Below, in pieces: positions 1 to 11,702 of a DNA stretch of 64,000 nt (its first letter is position 1; each line of letters begins with the position of its first letter). The stretch is from Rhizoctonia solani (Eukaryota; Basidiomycota; Agaricomycetes; Cantharellales; Ceratobasidiaceae): NCBI RefSeq assembly GCF_016906535.1, contig NC_057382.1, positions 372,001 to 436,000 of the forward strand, read 5' to 3'. The position numbers and the translations under genes are program-made. A model generated the notes under the pieces. The model was given only the letters and a program-made list of their open reading frames with translations. It searched no databases and was not told the origin of the DNA.

Positions 1-1
1 G

Positions 2-2320
2 GATAACGCTTCCCACACCCGGCACGTCCATGAAGTCCTACGGCGCCTTATGGAAAATCAACTGTTTTGTAAAGCCTCAAAGTGCACCTTCCACGTGACA
101 TCTGTGGAATACCTGGGTATTATTGTCTCGGATAAAGGCTTCAGTTTGGATAAGCTCAAAATCCAGGCTGTCCAAGAATGGCCTACTCCTACCAAAATCA
201 AAGAGGTTCAATCATTCTTGGGATTTGCCAACTTCCTCCGCCGATTCATTGCCAATTTCAGCCACATGGCTAGGCCGTTACACAACCTAGTCAAGAAGGA
301 CACTCCTTGGAAATGGGATACAAAGGAACAAGAAGCTTTCCAAGGGTTGAAGGACGCAATCACCAACGCCCCTGTCCTCTGCCATGCGGACCCTGCCAAA
401 CCCTACTTCCTGGAAACAGATGCATCCGGCGCGGCCCTTGGTTCTATACTCAGTCAACGGCAGGAAGATGGTTGCTTACACCCCCTTGGTTTCCTCTCTG
501 AATCATTCAAAGGAGCCAAGCAGAATTATGACACACACAATAAGGAGCTCCTAGCAATCATTTGCTCCTTTGAGTACTGGCGCATATTCCTGGAAGGGAC
601 TCTATACCCCATCACCGTATTCACCAATCACTGTAACCTGGAATACTGGAAAGAATCCCGGACGTTCAACCGCCGCCATGCAAGATGGCACCTTTTATTG
701 GCCGGATACAACTTCCAGATAGTATACCGTCCCGGCAAACAATCCGGTAAACCCAATGCCCTGTCACAACGTTCTGACCATGCGGACATTCCCCCTGCCA
801 ATCAAACCATGCTACCCAACCCCGTATTCACCAACGTTGCCCTAGTCACCCCTGAGAGGGAGCTCCAACGCCAAATCAAAGGCGCCCTTGACCAAGACAA
901 ATCACTAGAGGAAATATTACAATTCCTCCAAAATGAGTCAAAGGCACCCCCGTCCATCAAACGCGCGTTCAAAGATTACAAAATGGAAGCGGGCCTACTC
1001 TTCTACCAAGGACAAATTGTGGTCCCTGACGTTGGAACGCTGAGAACGGAACTACTTTGTATCTTCCATGACAGCCCATTGGCTGGACACCCTGGGAGGC
1101 AGCAAACGTTAGAATTGATCTGCAGGAATTACTATTGGCCTGGCATCCGCGCCAACACCTATTGGCACGTGGATTCCTGTGAAACCTGCCAGCGTATTTG
1201 CAAACCAAAGTATGCTTCAATTCCCCTGCAGCCACTAGAAATCCCATCCAGACCCTGGCAACATATCTCTTATGACATGATAGTAGATTTGCCCAAGGAC
1301 GGGAATTTTGACTCCATCTTGGTTATCATTGACAGCTTCACTAAGTACGGCATCTTCATCAAATGTTCAAAAAAGTTGAAAGCGCCCAAACTAGCAGACC
1401 TATTCCTGGAAAATGTCTGGAAACGCCATGGGATGCCGGAAAAGACGATATCAGACAGGGGAAGGGTGTTCAACAATAAGTTCCTAAAAGCCCTGTACAA
1501 ACGCTTAGGAATAGACCCCCACTACTCTTCAGCCTATCACCCCCAAAGTGATGGACAGACAGAACAAGTAAACCCGTCCATTGAACACTTCCTAAGGGCA
1601 TACTCTGGCATCAACCAACGGGACTGGACAAAGTGGCTCCCCATGGCGGAATTTGCTTACAATAATGCCGTACACAGTAGCACCGGAAAAACTCCTTTCA
1701 AAGCCCTGTACGGATGGGAACCCACCTTAACCCCATCCAACGTACCAACAGATGTTCCAGAAGCAGACAACCTTGCCCAGGCAATGGAAGCCCAATGGAA
1801 GGAAGTAGAATCCGCCTTACAGCAATCTAAGCAACGGATGGTAGCTGGAGAAGACGGAAACCCAGTAGAATTTGAGATTGGAGAGGAAGCATGGTTGGAC
1901 TCCAGAAACGTAAACCTCAAGACCCTGAGCCCAAAGCTAACCAAGCAACGCTTAGGACCATTCAAGGTCATCGAGAAGATCTCCAACCGCGCCTACCAAC
2001 TCAAGCTACCTCCAACTATGCGTATCCACAATGTTTTCTATGTGGGGCTCCTATCCAAGGTCAAAAGGGACAAGAAGCGCACCTTTGAAAATTGCCCCCC
2101 ACCAGTCACCATAGACGGAGAAGAGGAATATGAGGTGGAAGGGATCACTGATGCCAAAGAAAGGAACGGAGAATGGTTCTTCCAAGTCAAATGGAAGGGT
2201 TATGGGTCAGAAGAAAACACATGGGAACCCCAAGAAAACTTAAAAAACGCCGAAAAAAATTTTAGAAAAATACAAAAAGGACATGAAAAAGAAGGCCCTT
2301 GGCGCTGCCAAGGCCCTTAG
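2..2320 (+). CDS. Ty3/gypsy pol, C-terminal part (RT end, RNase H, integrase, chromodomain), partial
   Basis: The reading frame is open to the first bases of the window, so the ATG at 50 is internal and not a start. Order of domains: end of reverse transcriptase (ENQLFCKASKCTFHV), RNase H (LETDASGAALG, HNKELLAI), integrase zinc region (HDSPLAGHPGRQ then CETC), integrase core (SYDMIVDLPKD, ISDRGRVFNN, YHPQSDGQTEQVN) and a chromodomain (EEEYEVEG ... VKWKGYGSEENTWEP). Two RNase H catalytic aspartates are altered: the usual TDH reads TNH and the usual KPDALS reads KPNALS. The last residues differ from sister copies, which end KALRGG, because of a frame slip near 2260-2280. Otherwise it has no internal stop. 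Integrase inserts the cDNA; the chromodomain is thought to target chromatin. Confidence 0.9.
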   Translation, partial: DNASHTRHVHEVLRRLMENQLFCKASKCTFHVTSVEYLGIIVSDKGFSLDKLKIQAVQEWPTPTKIKEVQSFLGFANFLRRFIANFSHMARPLHNLVKKDTPWKWDTKEQEAFQGLKDAITNAPVLCHADPAKPYFLETDASGAALGSILSQRQEDGCLHPLGFLSESFKGAKQNYDTHNKELLAIICSFEYWRIFLEGTLYPITVFTNHCNLEYWKESRTFNRRHARWHLLLAGYNFQIVYRPGKQSGKPNALSQRSDHADIPPANQTMLPNPVFTNVALVTPERELQRQIKGALDQDKSLEEILQFLQNESKAPPSIKRAFKDYKMEAGLLFYQGQIVVPDVGTLRTELLCIFHDSPLAGHPGRQQTLELICRNYYWPGIRANTYWHVDSCETCQRICKPKYASIPLQPLEIPSRPWQHISYDMIVDLPKDGNFDSILVIIDSFTKYGIFIKCSKKLKAPKLADLFLENVWKRHGMPEKTISDRGRVFNNKFLKALYKRLGIDPHYSSAYHPQSDGQTEQVNPSIEHFLRAYSGINQRDWTKWLPMAEFAYNNAVHSSTGKTPFKALYGWEPTLTPSNVPTDVPEADNLAQAMEAQWKEVESALQQSKQRMVAGEDGNPVEFEIGEEAWLDSRNVNLKTLSPKLTKQRLGPFKVIEKISNRAYQLKLPPTMRIHNVFYVGLLSKVKRDKKRTFENCPPPVTIDGEEEYEVEGITDAKERNGEWFFQVKWKGYGSEENTWEPQENLKNAEKNFRKIQKGHEKEGPWRCQGP

Positions 2321-2331
2321 AGGGGGGGCAG
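2321..2331 (+). other. Polypurine tract of element A0
   Basis: AGGGGGGGCAG directly before the LTR start (TGTCGTAG). All family A copies show the same G-run next to the 3' LTR, read as C-runs on the plus strand in minus-oriented copies. This is the usual primer for plus-strand cDNA synthesis. Confidence 0.75.
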
Positions 2332-2914
2332 TGTCGTAGACACACTCGATACCAGGGAATTGATTCCCATTTTCTCGATTTTAAACAAAGGCAAACGGAC
2401 AACATTTTTGATCACGTGACTTTGGCGCTTATATCATACGCTAAGCGCCAAGCCACGTCCCCATCCGCGCTTACCTCTGCACACGTAGCCACCTCCACCT
2501 GATGACATCACTATGACACGTCAGTGACACGTATGCATGAGTAAGGCCAACTACAGATTGGGGTTCTTATTGGTTATGGTATTGCATATCTTGTATTTTG
2601 TAATTAGTTCTCCTCTGTAATATATAAGGAGGCCAACCAACCATGGTAACACCCAGGTCAATTACCTCTTGTTGCATCTACCCATTGTACAAGGACCTTA
2701 GGTCCAGCAATTACTTAGTTACTAAGCTTTAGGTTGCCTTAAGCAACTTCTTGGTTGTACTTAGCTAGCTTGCCATTGCCCTTATAGGCTTGGTTGCCGT
2801 AGTATAGTTGGTCGTTGTTGTAGGTAGCTTGCCCACCGCCTTAAGCGGTTCTTACTTAGTCTTACCCAGCCGCAAGCGCCCGCCTCCTTGACGTCCTTAC
2901 AGACGTCTAGGACA
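2332..2914 (+). repeat. Family A LTR (3' LTR of A0), 583 bp
   Basis: Begins TGTCGTAGACAC and ends CTAGGACA. It has a TATATAAG box at 2621 and, about 34 nt downstream, the 13-mer AGGTCAATTACCT (2655-2667) that matches the primer-binding site of family A copies. It aligns throughout with the minus-strand LTRs at 2972, 3798, 11703, 31705 and 38044. Confidence 0.9.
2621..2667 (+). promoter_or_regulatory. TATA box and predicted RNA 5' end (R start) of family A
   Basis: TATATAAG at 2621-2628 is followed about 34 nt later by AGGTCAATTACCT (2655-2667). The spacing suits a TATA-driven start. The 13-mer recurs beside the 5' LTRs as the primer-binding site, exactly at 31690-31702 and with two changes at 11688-11700 and 38029-38041. 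The start site itself is inferred. Confidence 0.55.
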
Positions 2915-2971
2915 CTAGCTTTTTGGCTGGTGTGAAGGATGCAAAGTAAACTTACTCTGTAGGTTGGAAAT
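2915..2971. other. Cellular sequence, left half of a duplicated locus split by the 35.7-kb nest
   Basis: This 57-bp piece matches 44799-44863. The match then continues at 38636-38764 as it does at 44864-44990. The last five bases, GAAAT (2967-2971), are repeated at 38636-38640 and are the target duplication of the intervening element. Confidence 0.8.
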
Positions 2972-3563
2972 TGTCCTAAATGTCTGTTAGGGTGTCAAGG
3001 GGGATGGCGCTTGTGGCCGCAGGGTACAAAAGAGACAAAGTTGCTTAAGGCAACAACAAACCTATCTACAGCAACAAGCAACTATCCTGCAACAACAAGA
3101 CCGCTTAAGGCAGTGACAAGCTATCAAGGTACAACAACAAGGCCGCTTAAGGCAGTGTAGACTATTCTAAGTAGTTAACTAAGTATTTACTGGGCTATAA
3201 GGCCCTTGTACACTGAGTGGATGCAACAAGAGGCAATTGACCTGGGTGTTACCATGGTTGGTTGGCCTCCTTATATATTACAGAGGTGAACTAATTACAA
3301 ATGTATAATATGCAAAACCATATCCAATAAGAACCCTGCTCTGCAGTTGGCCTTACTCATTTGTATGTGTCACTGACATGTCATGATGTTGTCATAGGTG
3401 GAGGTAGCTATGTATGCTGATTAAGCGCGGATGGGGACGTGGCTTGGCGCTTAGCATAAGATATAAGCGCCAAAGTCACGTGATTGAAAATGTAGTCTGT
3501 TTGTTTTTGTTTAAATCTGAGAAAGTTGGAATAAATTCCGTGGTATCAATGGTGTCTATGACA
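2972..3563 (-). repeat. Family A LTR, left (3') LTR of the composite
   Basis: 592 bp, TGTCCTAA to TATGACA, followed by CTGCCCCCCC (polypurine tract on the minus strand). It has the same length as its partner at 38044-38635 and shares the GAAAT duplication with it. Confidence 0.92.
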
Positions 3564-3797
3564 CTGCCCCCCCTAAGGGCCTTGGCAGCGCCAAGGGCCT
3601 TCTTTCTCATTTCTTCCTTGTATTTTTTCAAAAAATTTTCCGCATTTTTGAGGTTCTCCTGGGGTTCCCACGTGTTTTCTTCCAAGCCATAACCTTTCCA
3701 TTTGACCCTAAAGAACCAGTTGCTGTTTTGTTCTTCCGCGTCAGTAATGCCTTTGACCTTGTATTCCTCTTCTCTGTCCACAGTGACTGGTGGCGGG
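3564..3797 (-). pseudogene. 3' end of pol (chromodomain) of composite copy A1
   Basis: Minus-strand coding remnant with the chromodomain core (EEEYKVKGITDAEEQ, VKWKGYGLEENTWEP) and the C-terminal KALRGG. It is cut at 3797 by insertion of element A2. The upstream part of the same gene resumes at 12288 after the GCGGG duplication (3793-3797 and 12288-12292). It is not functional as it stands. Confidence 0.88.
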
Positions 3798-4382
3798 TGT
3801 CCTAGACGTCTGTAAGGACGTCAAGGAGGAGGGCGCTTGCAGCCGGATATAACTAAGTAGGAACCGCGTAAGGCGGTGGCAAGCTATCCTACAACAACAA
3901 CCAGCTATACTACGGTGACCAAAGCCGTAAGGGCAATGGCAAGCTAGGTAAGTACAACGCAGAAGCCGCTTAAGGCGGTGTAGGCTAAGTATCTAAGTAG
4001 AGGTTTGCTGGGCTGTAAGGCCCTTGTACAATGTGGGATGCAACAAGAGGTAATTGACCTGGGTGTTACCATGGTTGGTTGGCCTCCTTATATATTACAG
4101 AGCTACCTAATTACAAATACTACTATGTGCAATACCGTATCAAATAAGAACCCCAATCCGCAGTTGTCCTTACTCATGCATATGTGTCACTGACGTGTCA
4201 TAGTGATGTCATCAGGTGGAGGTGGCTATGTATGCTGAGGTAAGCGTGGATGGGGACGTGGCTTGGCGCTTAGCATATGGTATAAGCGCCAAAGTCACAT
4301 GATTGAAAATGTTGTCCGTTTGCCTTTGTTTAAAATCGAGAAAATAGGAATAAATTCCCTGGTATTGAGTGTGTCTACAACA
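3798..4382 (-). repeat. Family A LTR, 3' LTR of A2
   Basis: 585 bp, TGTCCTAG to CTACAACA, followed on the right by CTGCCCCCCC (polypurine tract, minus sense). Pairs with 11703-12287. Confidence 0.92.
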
Positions 4383-6827
4383 CTGCCCCCCCTCTAAGGG
4401 CCTTGGCAGCGCCAAGGGCCTTCTTCTTCATATCTTCTTTGTACTTCCTCAGAATTTTCTCCGCATTTTTCAGGTTTTCCCAAGGTTCCCATGTGTTTTC
4501 TTTGGACCCGTACCCCTTCCATTTGACTTGGAAGAACCATTTTCCGTTGCGTTCCTTGGCATCCGTTATTCCTTCAACTTTGTATTCTTCTTCTCCATCC
4601 ACGGTGACTGGTGGTGGGCAATTTTCAAAGGTATGTTTCTTGTCCTGTTTAACCTTTGATAGTAGTCCTACATAGAACACATTGTGGATGCGCATGGTTG
4701 GCGGGAGTTCAAGCCGGTAAGCGCGGTCGGAGATTTTTTTGATGACCCTGAATGGTCCTAAGTGTTGTTCCGTTAGCTTAGGACTTAGAGTCTTGAGGTT
4801 GACATTCTTGGCGTTGAGCCATGCTTCCTCTCCTAGTTCAAACTCCAAGGGATTTCCTGATTCTCCAACAACCATCTGTAGTTTGGATTGCTGGAGAGCG
4901 GCCTCAACTTCCTTCCACTGCTCCTCCATGGTTGCAGCAAGATCATTGGCCTCTGGTACGTCCGTGGGGACATTGGACGGAGTTAAGGTGGGTTCCTGAC
5001 CATATAGGGCTTTGAATGGCGTCTTCCCTGTACTGCTATGTACTGCATTGTTATACGCAAATTCTGCCATGGGGAGCCATCTGGTCCAGTCCCTTTGGTT
5101 AACCCCTGAGTACACTCTAAGAAAATGTTCTATTGAGGGATTCACTTGTTCTGTCTGGCCATTGCTCTGAGGGTGATACGCAGAAGAGAAGTGGGGGTCT
5201 ATTCCTAGGCGTTTGTACAATGCCCTCAGGAATTTGTTATTGAAGACCCTTCCCCTATCCAAAACCGTCTTTTCTGGGATTCCATGTTGTTTCCATACAT
5301 GTTCCAAGAATAACTCCGCTAGTTTGGGTGCTTTGAGTTTTTTGGAGCATTTGATGAAGATACCGTACTTGGTGAAGCTGTCAATAATGACCAGGATTGA
5401 GTCAAAATTTCCGTCCTTGGGTAGGTCCACTATCATATCATAGGATACGTGTTGCCATGGTCTACTAGGAAGCTCAAGGGGTTGAGGCGGTATTGATGCG
5501 TATCTGGGCTTCCTTACCCGTTGACATGTTTCACAGGAGTCCATGTGCCAGTATGTGTTGGCATGGATCCCGGGCCAGTAGTAATCCCTTGAGATCAGTT
5601 CTAGAGTTTGCTGTCTTCCTGGGTGTCCTGCCAAGGGGCTATCATGGAAGATGTGGAGTAGGTCTGTTCTCAGTGTTCCAACGTCAGGGACTACAATTTG
5701 TCCTTGATAGAAGAGCAGTCCAGCCTCCATTTCATAGTCCTTAAACGCGCGTTTGATGGAGGGGGGTGCTTTGGACTTGTTCTGCAGGAATTGGAGGATT
5801 TCCTCCAGGGACTTGTCTTGATCTAGGGATGACTCAATTTGTTGTTGCAGCTCCTTCTCTGGGGTGACTAGGGCAATATTGGCAAACACTGGGTCTGGTA
5901 ACATAGACTGGGGTTCTGGTGGAATATCTGCATGATCCGCTTGCTGTGACAAGGCATCTGGTTTTCCTGATTGTTTTCCAGGCCTGTACACAATCTGGAA
6001 GTTATAGCCAGCTAGTAGTAGGTGCCATCTGGCATGGCGGCGGTTGAATGTTCAGGATTCCTTCCAGTACTCCAGGTTCTGGTGATTGGTGAAGACTGTG
6101 ATTGGGTGAGGGGTCCCTTCCAGGAAGATACGCCAATACTCAAAGGAGCAGATGATTGCTAAGAGCTCCTTGTCATGTGTGTTGTAGTTCTGCTCAGCCC
6201 CTTTGAATGACTTGGATAGGAAGCCAAGAGGGTGGAGGCGTCCGTCTTCCTGCCGTTGACTGAGTATAGATCCTAGGGCTGCGCCAGAAGCATCCATTTC
6301 CAAGAAGTATGGTTTGGTAGGGTCCACATGACAGAGTACTGGTGCGCTAGTGATTGCGTTCTTCAGGTTCTGGAAAGCCTCCTGTTCCTTGGAACCCCAA
6401 TTCCATGCTGTATCCTTTTTGACCAGATCATGTAGTGGTCTGGCCAGGTGACTAAAGTTGGCAACAAATTGGCAAAGGAAGTTGGCAAACCCAAGGAATG
6501 ACTGGACTTCTTTAACCTTGGTAGGGTTTGGCCACTCTTGTACTGCCTGGATTTTGAGCTTATCCAGACTAAACCCTTTATCCAATACAATGATTCCCAA
6601 GTATTCTACGGAGGAGACGTGGAATGTACATTTTGAGGCCTTGCAGAACAGTTGGTTTTCCAGTAAGCGCCGCAGAACCTCATGGACATGCTGTGTGTGG
6701 GATGCGTCATCTTTTGAGTAGATCAAGATGTCATCAAGGTAGATGATGACACATACATCCAACAGGTCCTTGAGCAGGTTGTTCATGAAATGTTGGAATG
6801 AGGCAGGGGCATTGGTCAGGCCAAAGG
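4375..6827 (-). pseudogene. A2 pol, 3' part: end of RT, RNase H, integrase, chromodomain
   Basis: A single minus-strand frame broken by one TGA at 6052-6054, where sister copies have an arginine codon (ESRTFN); this is a C-to-T type change. Motifs: RT active site IIYLDDILIYS, RNase H MDASGAALG, HDKELLAI and TNHQNLEYW (aspartate replaced by asparagine), integrase zinc HDSPLAGHPGR and CETC, core DRGRVFNN and YHPQSNGQTEQVN, chromodomain WKGYGSKENTWEP. The stop lies at 4375-4377, just inside the LTR. The 5' end is cut by element D at 6828; the gene resumes at 8854. Confidence 0.9.
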
Positions 6828-8853
6828 TGTTAAGAGTTGTGTAAGTACAGGAGTAAGAAAGAATTACTATATACAAAATGTATATGAGAATAACTAAGAA
6901 CTAGTATTAAGAATCAGAATATATGCACAGAATATATGCACAATATAGGCTAGATTATCAGGAATAACAACTCCTAACAAATAGTCTAGCAACTATGAAG
7001 TGCAGGTGGTTGGTTATGTATAGTACCTTAGACTTAAGTAAGAGGGTTACCTGACTAATGTACAGGATTTATAGGATTGGCCTAATAGGTATAGGACTTA
7101 TATATGCTTAAGTAAGACTTAAGACTTATGGGGTTTACCTAAAATATATCTAGGATTTATGAGATATTGCAGGTAAAGATATCTACAATATAGGGGTTAT
7201 GGTGGATTGAAACACTATCACTCAATCACAACAATCCTTACAGTATTGTTGCACTATACTCAATGTTGAACTCAACAACTGTGACAGTCAAGGGGCACAG
7301 GGTTGCAGTAAGTACACTAATAGGTTACCCTGTATCTGTTGGGACTGGCCTATGGTCTTAGTGTGCCAAATAACCTCCTATGCTATTTACAGTGAGTCAA
7401 TCACTAAAGTAAATGCGCAGATAAGCTGTTAAAGGCTTGTGTGTATATGTCAATATATAAGAGTGGATAAATGGATGCATTAGAAGCGTCTTCACAGGGT
7501 CCTTTTATACCCTGAGAAGGCGCACAAACAAGTAGATACATGATTGATACCAAGAAGGGGTACAGGAGGTACATGTGGCAACTGAAACACTTGAGGGAGC
7601 CAATACTTTGGTACATAGTTGTCGTACACCACTGTAAGGTGGGTACTCGCTAGTGGTGGGCGCTTAAGGCCGTAACTACTACAGACACTGCTTATGTAAT
7701 CTTACTCTAGGCTATACTACTAAAACGCGTGAGGCGCTCTACTTCTATCTGCTGCAGACGATGGGGCCTTAGGCCTGGGAGGTGTGGTAGGTGAATATAG
7801 AGGGGTGAGCGTGTGAACTACTTAGGGGGCCTGCTACTTAGCTGGCTGAATACCTTCTCTAATGAGTAAGAGACGAGGTAAAATTGACTTGGTGGTTCCA
7901 AGCGATTTCCCTGCTGTATATATAGACAAATCGTACTATCTACATGGTCCGTGCGCGTGAGAGAAAGAAGTACATAAGACAAATAAGAAGCGTGCTGCGG
8001 GCTGCGCAGAAGCGTGGATTCCTCTTAAGCGCCCTTGGCACGGCATCTCGGCGCGGCATCTCGGCATAATAAGCGCCGAGATCACGTGATCGAAAAAAGT
8101 AAGATATCTAGTCCGTAAAAAATACTAAAAATAAGAGAAAATTCAGGCGATTCTAATGGTATATGTTAGGAGGTTGTAACAATAGTAAACAAACAACAGA
8201 TCCTAATATTTGCCCCAAGGCAATGTTTGCCCCAAGGCATTATTTACCTGTGTGGGTCCTTAGATGTCCCAAGGCTAAGTGTTTCATCTTGGAGTAAACA
8301 GTCCCAAAGGTAGGATACCTCTGCCTTGGGTACTTGCAGTAAATGGGGCATAACTCAGCCAAATGTTGTCCGTTTTGGGAGTTTGACCCAGCGTTCTGGA
8401 GCGCACAAACATGCGCACCTAAGCGCAAGCGATTCGGCAGTGTGGGATGCCCGGGTGATGGAGAAAAGGCGCATTTAGTGCGTCGGCGCTTAAGGGCTGA
8501 TTAAGCGCCGGAGCACTTGCCTATGCGACAGGGGGGACCCTGAATATTTCTGTGTGTAGCCACAAGATAGAATCTTGAATAATAAATACTACAAACAAGA
8601 GAAATATTACTTGTTACTGTTTATCCACTCAGCTGAATTTATATATTTAAATGAGTGAGAAAACAGCATATATGCAAAAGGCATTGCATATTAAGGGTAT
8701 TCCAGAGGTTTGTAGGTTTTGTAAAGGTCACTATTGGATAGAGGGACCTTGAAAACCTCAGTTCGCATCTTTATCTCATTTGTTTACTGTGAGGTTACTA
8801 GTGTAATTAATAAAATAAGTACAGATTAAAGAAGAAACGTCATATCCATAACA
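6828..8853 (-). mobile_element. Family D LTR-like element (solo LTR), itself carrying a family B solo LTR
   Basis: Starts TGTTAAGAG and ends CCATAACA, with AAAGG on both sides (6823-6827 and 8854-8858). Deleting it restores the pol sequence seen in sister copies (GCCAAAGGTCATGAC). Without the nested B LTR it is about 1.46 kb. It has no coding frame and no internal LTR pair. A TATAAAAGG box on the minus strand near 7500-7508 gives the orientation. It could be a long solo LTR or a non-autonomous element. Two more partial D copies form the inverted arms at 34480 and 37863. Confidence 0.8.
7620..8181 (-). repeat. Family B solo LTR nested in D
   Basis: 562 bp, TGTCGTACACC to GTTGTAACA, with ATAGT on both sides (7615-7619 and 8182-8186). 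It aligns with the LTRs of the intact B element (16625 and 22301) but is more diverged. It marks the fourth nesting level: composite, A2, D, B. Confidence 0.88.
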
Positions 8854-9849
8854 AAAGGTCATGACAAGGGATTTGTACAGGGCATACTTAGTGCAGAACG
8901 CAGTTTTCCATTTGTCACCCTCCTTAACGCGGATGTTGTTGTAGCCCCATCTTAGGTCTAACTTGGTGAAGACCTTGGCACCTTGGAGTTGGGCCATGAG
9001 GTTGTCTGGACGGGGTAACGGGTACACATTTTTCTTGGTCTGGTTGTTTAGGCAACGGTAATCTACTACAAGACAGCGGGATCCATCTTTTTTGGGCACA
9101 AACATGACAGGGGAGCTGATAGACAATTTGCTGGGACAAATCTTTCCAGCCTTGAGCTTGTCCCTGAGCCAGTCCTTGAGTGTGGTAGATTCAGCATTGG
9201 TCATGCTGTATAAGGGCAAGTTCAAGGGTCCTTCTTCTGTAAGTTCTATGCCAATGTTGTAGTGCCTGTGGGGAGGAAGTTTGTTGAATTCTTCTTCTCC
9301 AAATACCTTAGCATATTGATGGTACTTGGAGGGTACTCCTTCAAGGGGGTCCTTATCTGCTTCTTCCTCTTTGGCAATGGCCACATTGTTGGGAGGTGCA
9401 TGAGGGAAGGTGAGAGTGCGCATATTCCAATCAATTTCCGGGTTGTGTGCACCCAACCATTTCAATCCCAAGATGGCGGCGTGAGACCCTGTGTTACATA
9501 CAAGGAAGGTCTTGGTCATTTTCTTGCCATCAAGGGAGAAGGTCAGGAATGCCTTCTTCCAGATTTTGCCAGCCTGGGGGCTTGACCCATCAAGCATGGT
9601 AACAGTGCGGGGGTACAGAAGGTCTATAAGAGGGAGGCAGAGTAGTTCCGCTGTGCGGGGGTGTAGAAATGAGGAGGTGGCGCCTGAATCTATCAGGACT
9701 TCTAAGTTTTCCGCTTGTTTCTCTGGTGTAATAGAAATGGTGAAGAGTGGGGAGATTCTATTTGAGCTACTTGATATATTACATATTTTTATACAACCAG
9801 AGTCCTTGGGGTCCTTGCGCGCGGCAGCAGGTACCCTTAGTCTTTTCCC
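8854..9849 (-). pseudogene. A2 pol, 5' part: protease and first half of reverse transcriptase
   Basis: Minus-strand frame entered by -1 frameshifting from gag. The protease active site reads LIDSGATSSF, followed by the TMLDG and IWKKAFLTF strands. The reverse transcriptase fingers and palm start with SSPVMFVPKKDGS, VVDYRCLNNQ and KLDLRWGYNNIRV. It is interrupted at 8853 by element D just before the palm YLDD motif, which continues at 6827. The D insertion plus its duplication is 2031 bp, a multiple of three. Confidence 0.88.
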
Positions 9850-11189
9850 AATTCGGGTCCAGACTCTTTGCCAACCTTGGCGGCTTCTTTCTTGACGCCT
9901 TCCTCCTTAGGCATAGCTTTCCAGCCAGTGCAGCATTCCGCAAATTTGTGGCCCAATTTGCCGCACTTGATGCATAGGCCTTCAGCCCTGCGGCGGTTTT
10001 GTTCCTCCTTGGAGACAAAGTTGGGGTTGCTGGAGAGGCACCCTGGTCTTGTGGCCTGTTGGCCGGTACTTGCCCCCCTATTGGGGGTGGACAAGGTTCC
10101 AGACTTATTACCCTTAGGCGGGTGGCTGGCATGCTCCTCACAGAGGGCGTTATCAAGGACCAGAGCCGCATTTTGCAGCTCAAGGAGTGTTGTGGGGCGC
10201 TGTTCTCAAGTGGCAATGAGGCGGCTGACCTCCCAGTGGAGGCCACGTGCAAATTGCCCACAAAGGGCGGCGTTGTTCCAGTCTAGGTCCATGGTAATGG
10301 TCCTAAACTTTGTGATGTACTCAGCACAGGTTCCTGTCTGAGTAAGTTGTGTAATTTGCTGCTTGGCAGCTTGCGTGGCATTGGGGTTCCCAAATGCAGC
10401 CAAGAACTCCGTCCTGAACTTGTCAACTGTTTGGATCAGGGCCCTGTGGGACCCAAGTTGATTGAGGTGGGGGTGAGCCCAGGCTCCTGCTACGTCCTTC
10501 ATGTTCATCAGGAGGAACAACAGGACCTCCTGGTCCGTGGGGAACATCCGTTGGTTTAGACGTACCCATGCCAACATCCGCGTGAGCCATTGGCGGGCTT
10601 TGTTCCCTATCTTCCCTGTATAGGCGTCAGGGTGGTCCACTTTGACCAGGGCCTGATAAGCAGCTACAGGGGCCGCTGGTTGTGGGACTTGGGGGGAGCG
10701 GAGTCAGATAGGCAAAGGCAGAGGGGGAGTATAGCTTCTTGGGGGGGCCTGGACTGGGGTTGGTTGGGCAAAGGTAGGGGGAGCTTTGCTGGGATTGGCC
10801 CAGGCAACAAGGGGTGCGCTAGGCGCTGGAAAAGTGTTGGTTTTTGGTAAGGGCCTGGGCGTGGCCTTGACTGCCGGGGGTTTCCGGTCTTCTGGTGTAT
10901 GTGGGGCTCCACCCCTAGCCTCAATGCAAGTGAGGGCTTGATTGACTGCTCCCATCCAGTCTTGGGCTTCCTTTGTTGCTTCCTTGGTTTCTTCAAGTTC
11001 CCGCTTGAGCCGGAGGACTTGGTTTTGCAATCCCAAGATAAGGGAAATTGCTTGGCTGAGGGAAATTTCCCTGTAGACCTCTGGTTTGAGGCTTGTTGAC
11101 TCAACGGCAGTTGCCGGAAGAGTGGGTCCCAACTGTCCTTGATTGAGAGGGGATTGGGGACAAGCGGAGCTCCAGGAACGGGTTGCCAT
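9837..11189 (-). pseudogene. A2 gag, three segments in one frame separated by TGA stops
   Basis: Structural nucleocapsid precursor of the element. The start MATRSWSS matches gag of copy A1 (MATHSWPP). The frame is interrupted by TGA at 10704-10706 and 10206-10208; at the second the A1 copy has CGA (arginine). It holds an N-terminal coiled-coil-like segment, a retrotransposon gag domain (AWVRLNQRMFP, FARGLHWEV) and a CCHC zinc knuckle (CIKCGKLGHKFAEC). The gag stop at 9837-9839 follows the slippery GGGAAAA. Confidence 0.88.
9843..9849 (-). promoter_or_regulatory. -1 ribosomal frameshift site GGGAAAA, A2 gag/pol
   Basis: Read on the minus strand in the gag frame as G GGA AAA, the canonical X XXY YYZ heptamer, one codon before the gag stop. 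The pol frame is -1 relative to gag and is open across this point. Copy A1 has the identical site at 29871-29877. Confidence 0.65.
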
Positions 11190-11702
11190 TTCATGAGGAT
11201 ATGAACGGCCTTGGTGGGAAGCAGTGCGCTGGGAGGCGCGGGAGGAAGCGCAAGAGGGGGTACGGGAGGTAATGGTGGGCAAGATGGGAAAAATGGGGGC
11301 TGTGTAGCCAAGGGTGCCTGTATCAGGACTTATGGGGCGCTTTATTGTACTGGCGCTAAGAGCTTGCGTCAACTGCCTAGCGTTGGACAGTCCCTATTGA
11401 CCAATCAGCTGCCGTGTACAGGCGTGATGTGGAACGGGTTTTCTGCAAGCGGGTGGATCTGCTGACTAGCTCTGCTGACAAAGGGTGCGGTGACTGGTGG
11501 TACGCGGACAATCAGAATCCGTCTGCCTTATAGCAATTTGGTACTACCTGGGGCCAACGCTAGTTTGATTATTGATAGCAAAAGGCAAGCCCAATCAGGT
11601 GATTTCCCTTGTGCTAGTACAGGGGACCTTCTTGTTTGTTGAGACTGAGTGGGGTGTGCTTGGTGGGCACGGTTTGCAACCAACTTAAGGTTGATTACCT
11701 AG
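11190..11702 (-). other. 5' leader and primer-binding site of A2
   Basis: Untranslated leader between 5' LTR and gag. The 13-nt primer-binding site (11688-11700, AGGTTGATTACCT on the plus strand) lies 2 nt from the LTR and matches the LTR R-region 13-mer at 11 of 13 positions. A block at 11523-11634 (CTGCCTTATAGCAATTTGG ... TTGTGCTAGTACAGGGG) is shared with copies A1 and A3 and also with family B. Confidence 0.7.

Larger units (their letters stand above)
1..2914 (+). mobile_element. Family A Ty3/gypsy chromovirus, 3' portion (A0)
   Basis: Right-hand part of an LTR retrotransposon cut by the window edge. It contains the end of pol, a purine-rich tract (2321-2331) and a complete 3' LTR (2332-2914). 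Orientation is plus, opposite to every other family A copy here. The base after the LTR begins CTAGC, which would be the right target duplication; the left one lies outside the window. The cellular flank resumes at 2915. Confidence 0.9.
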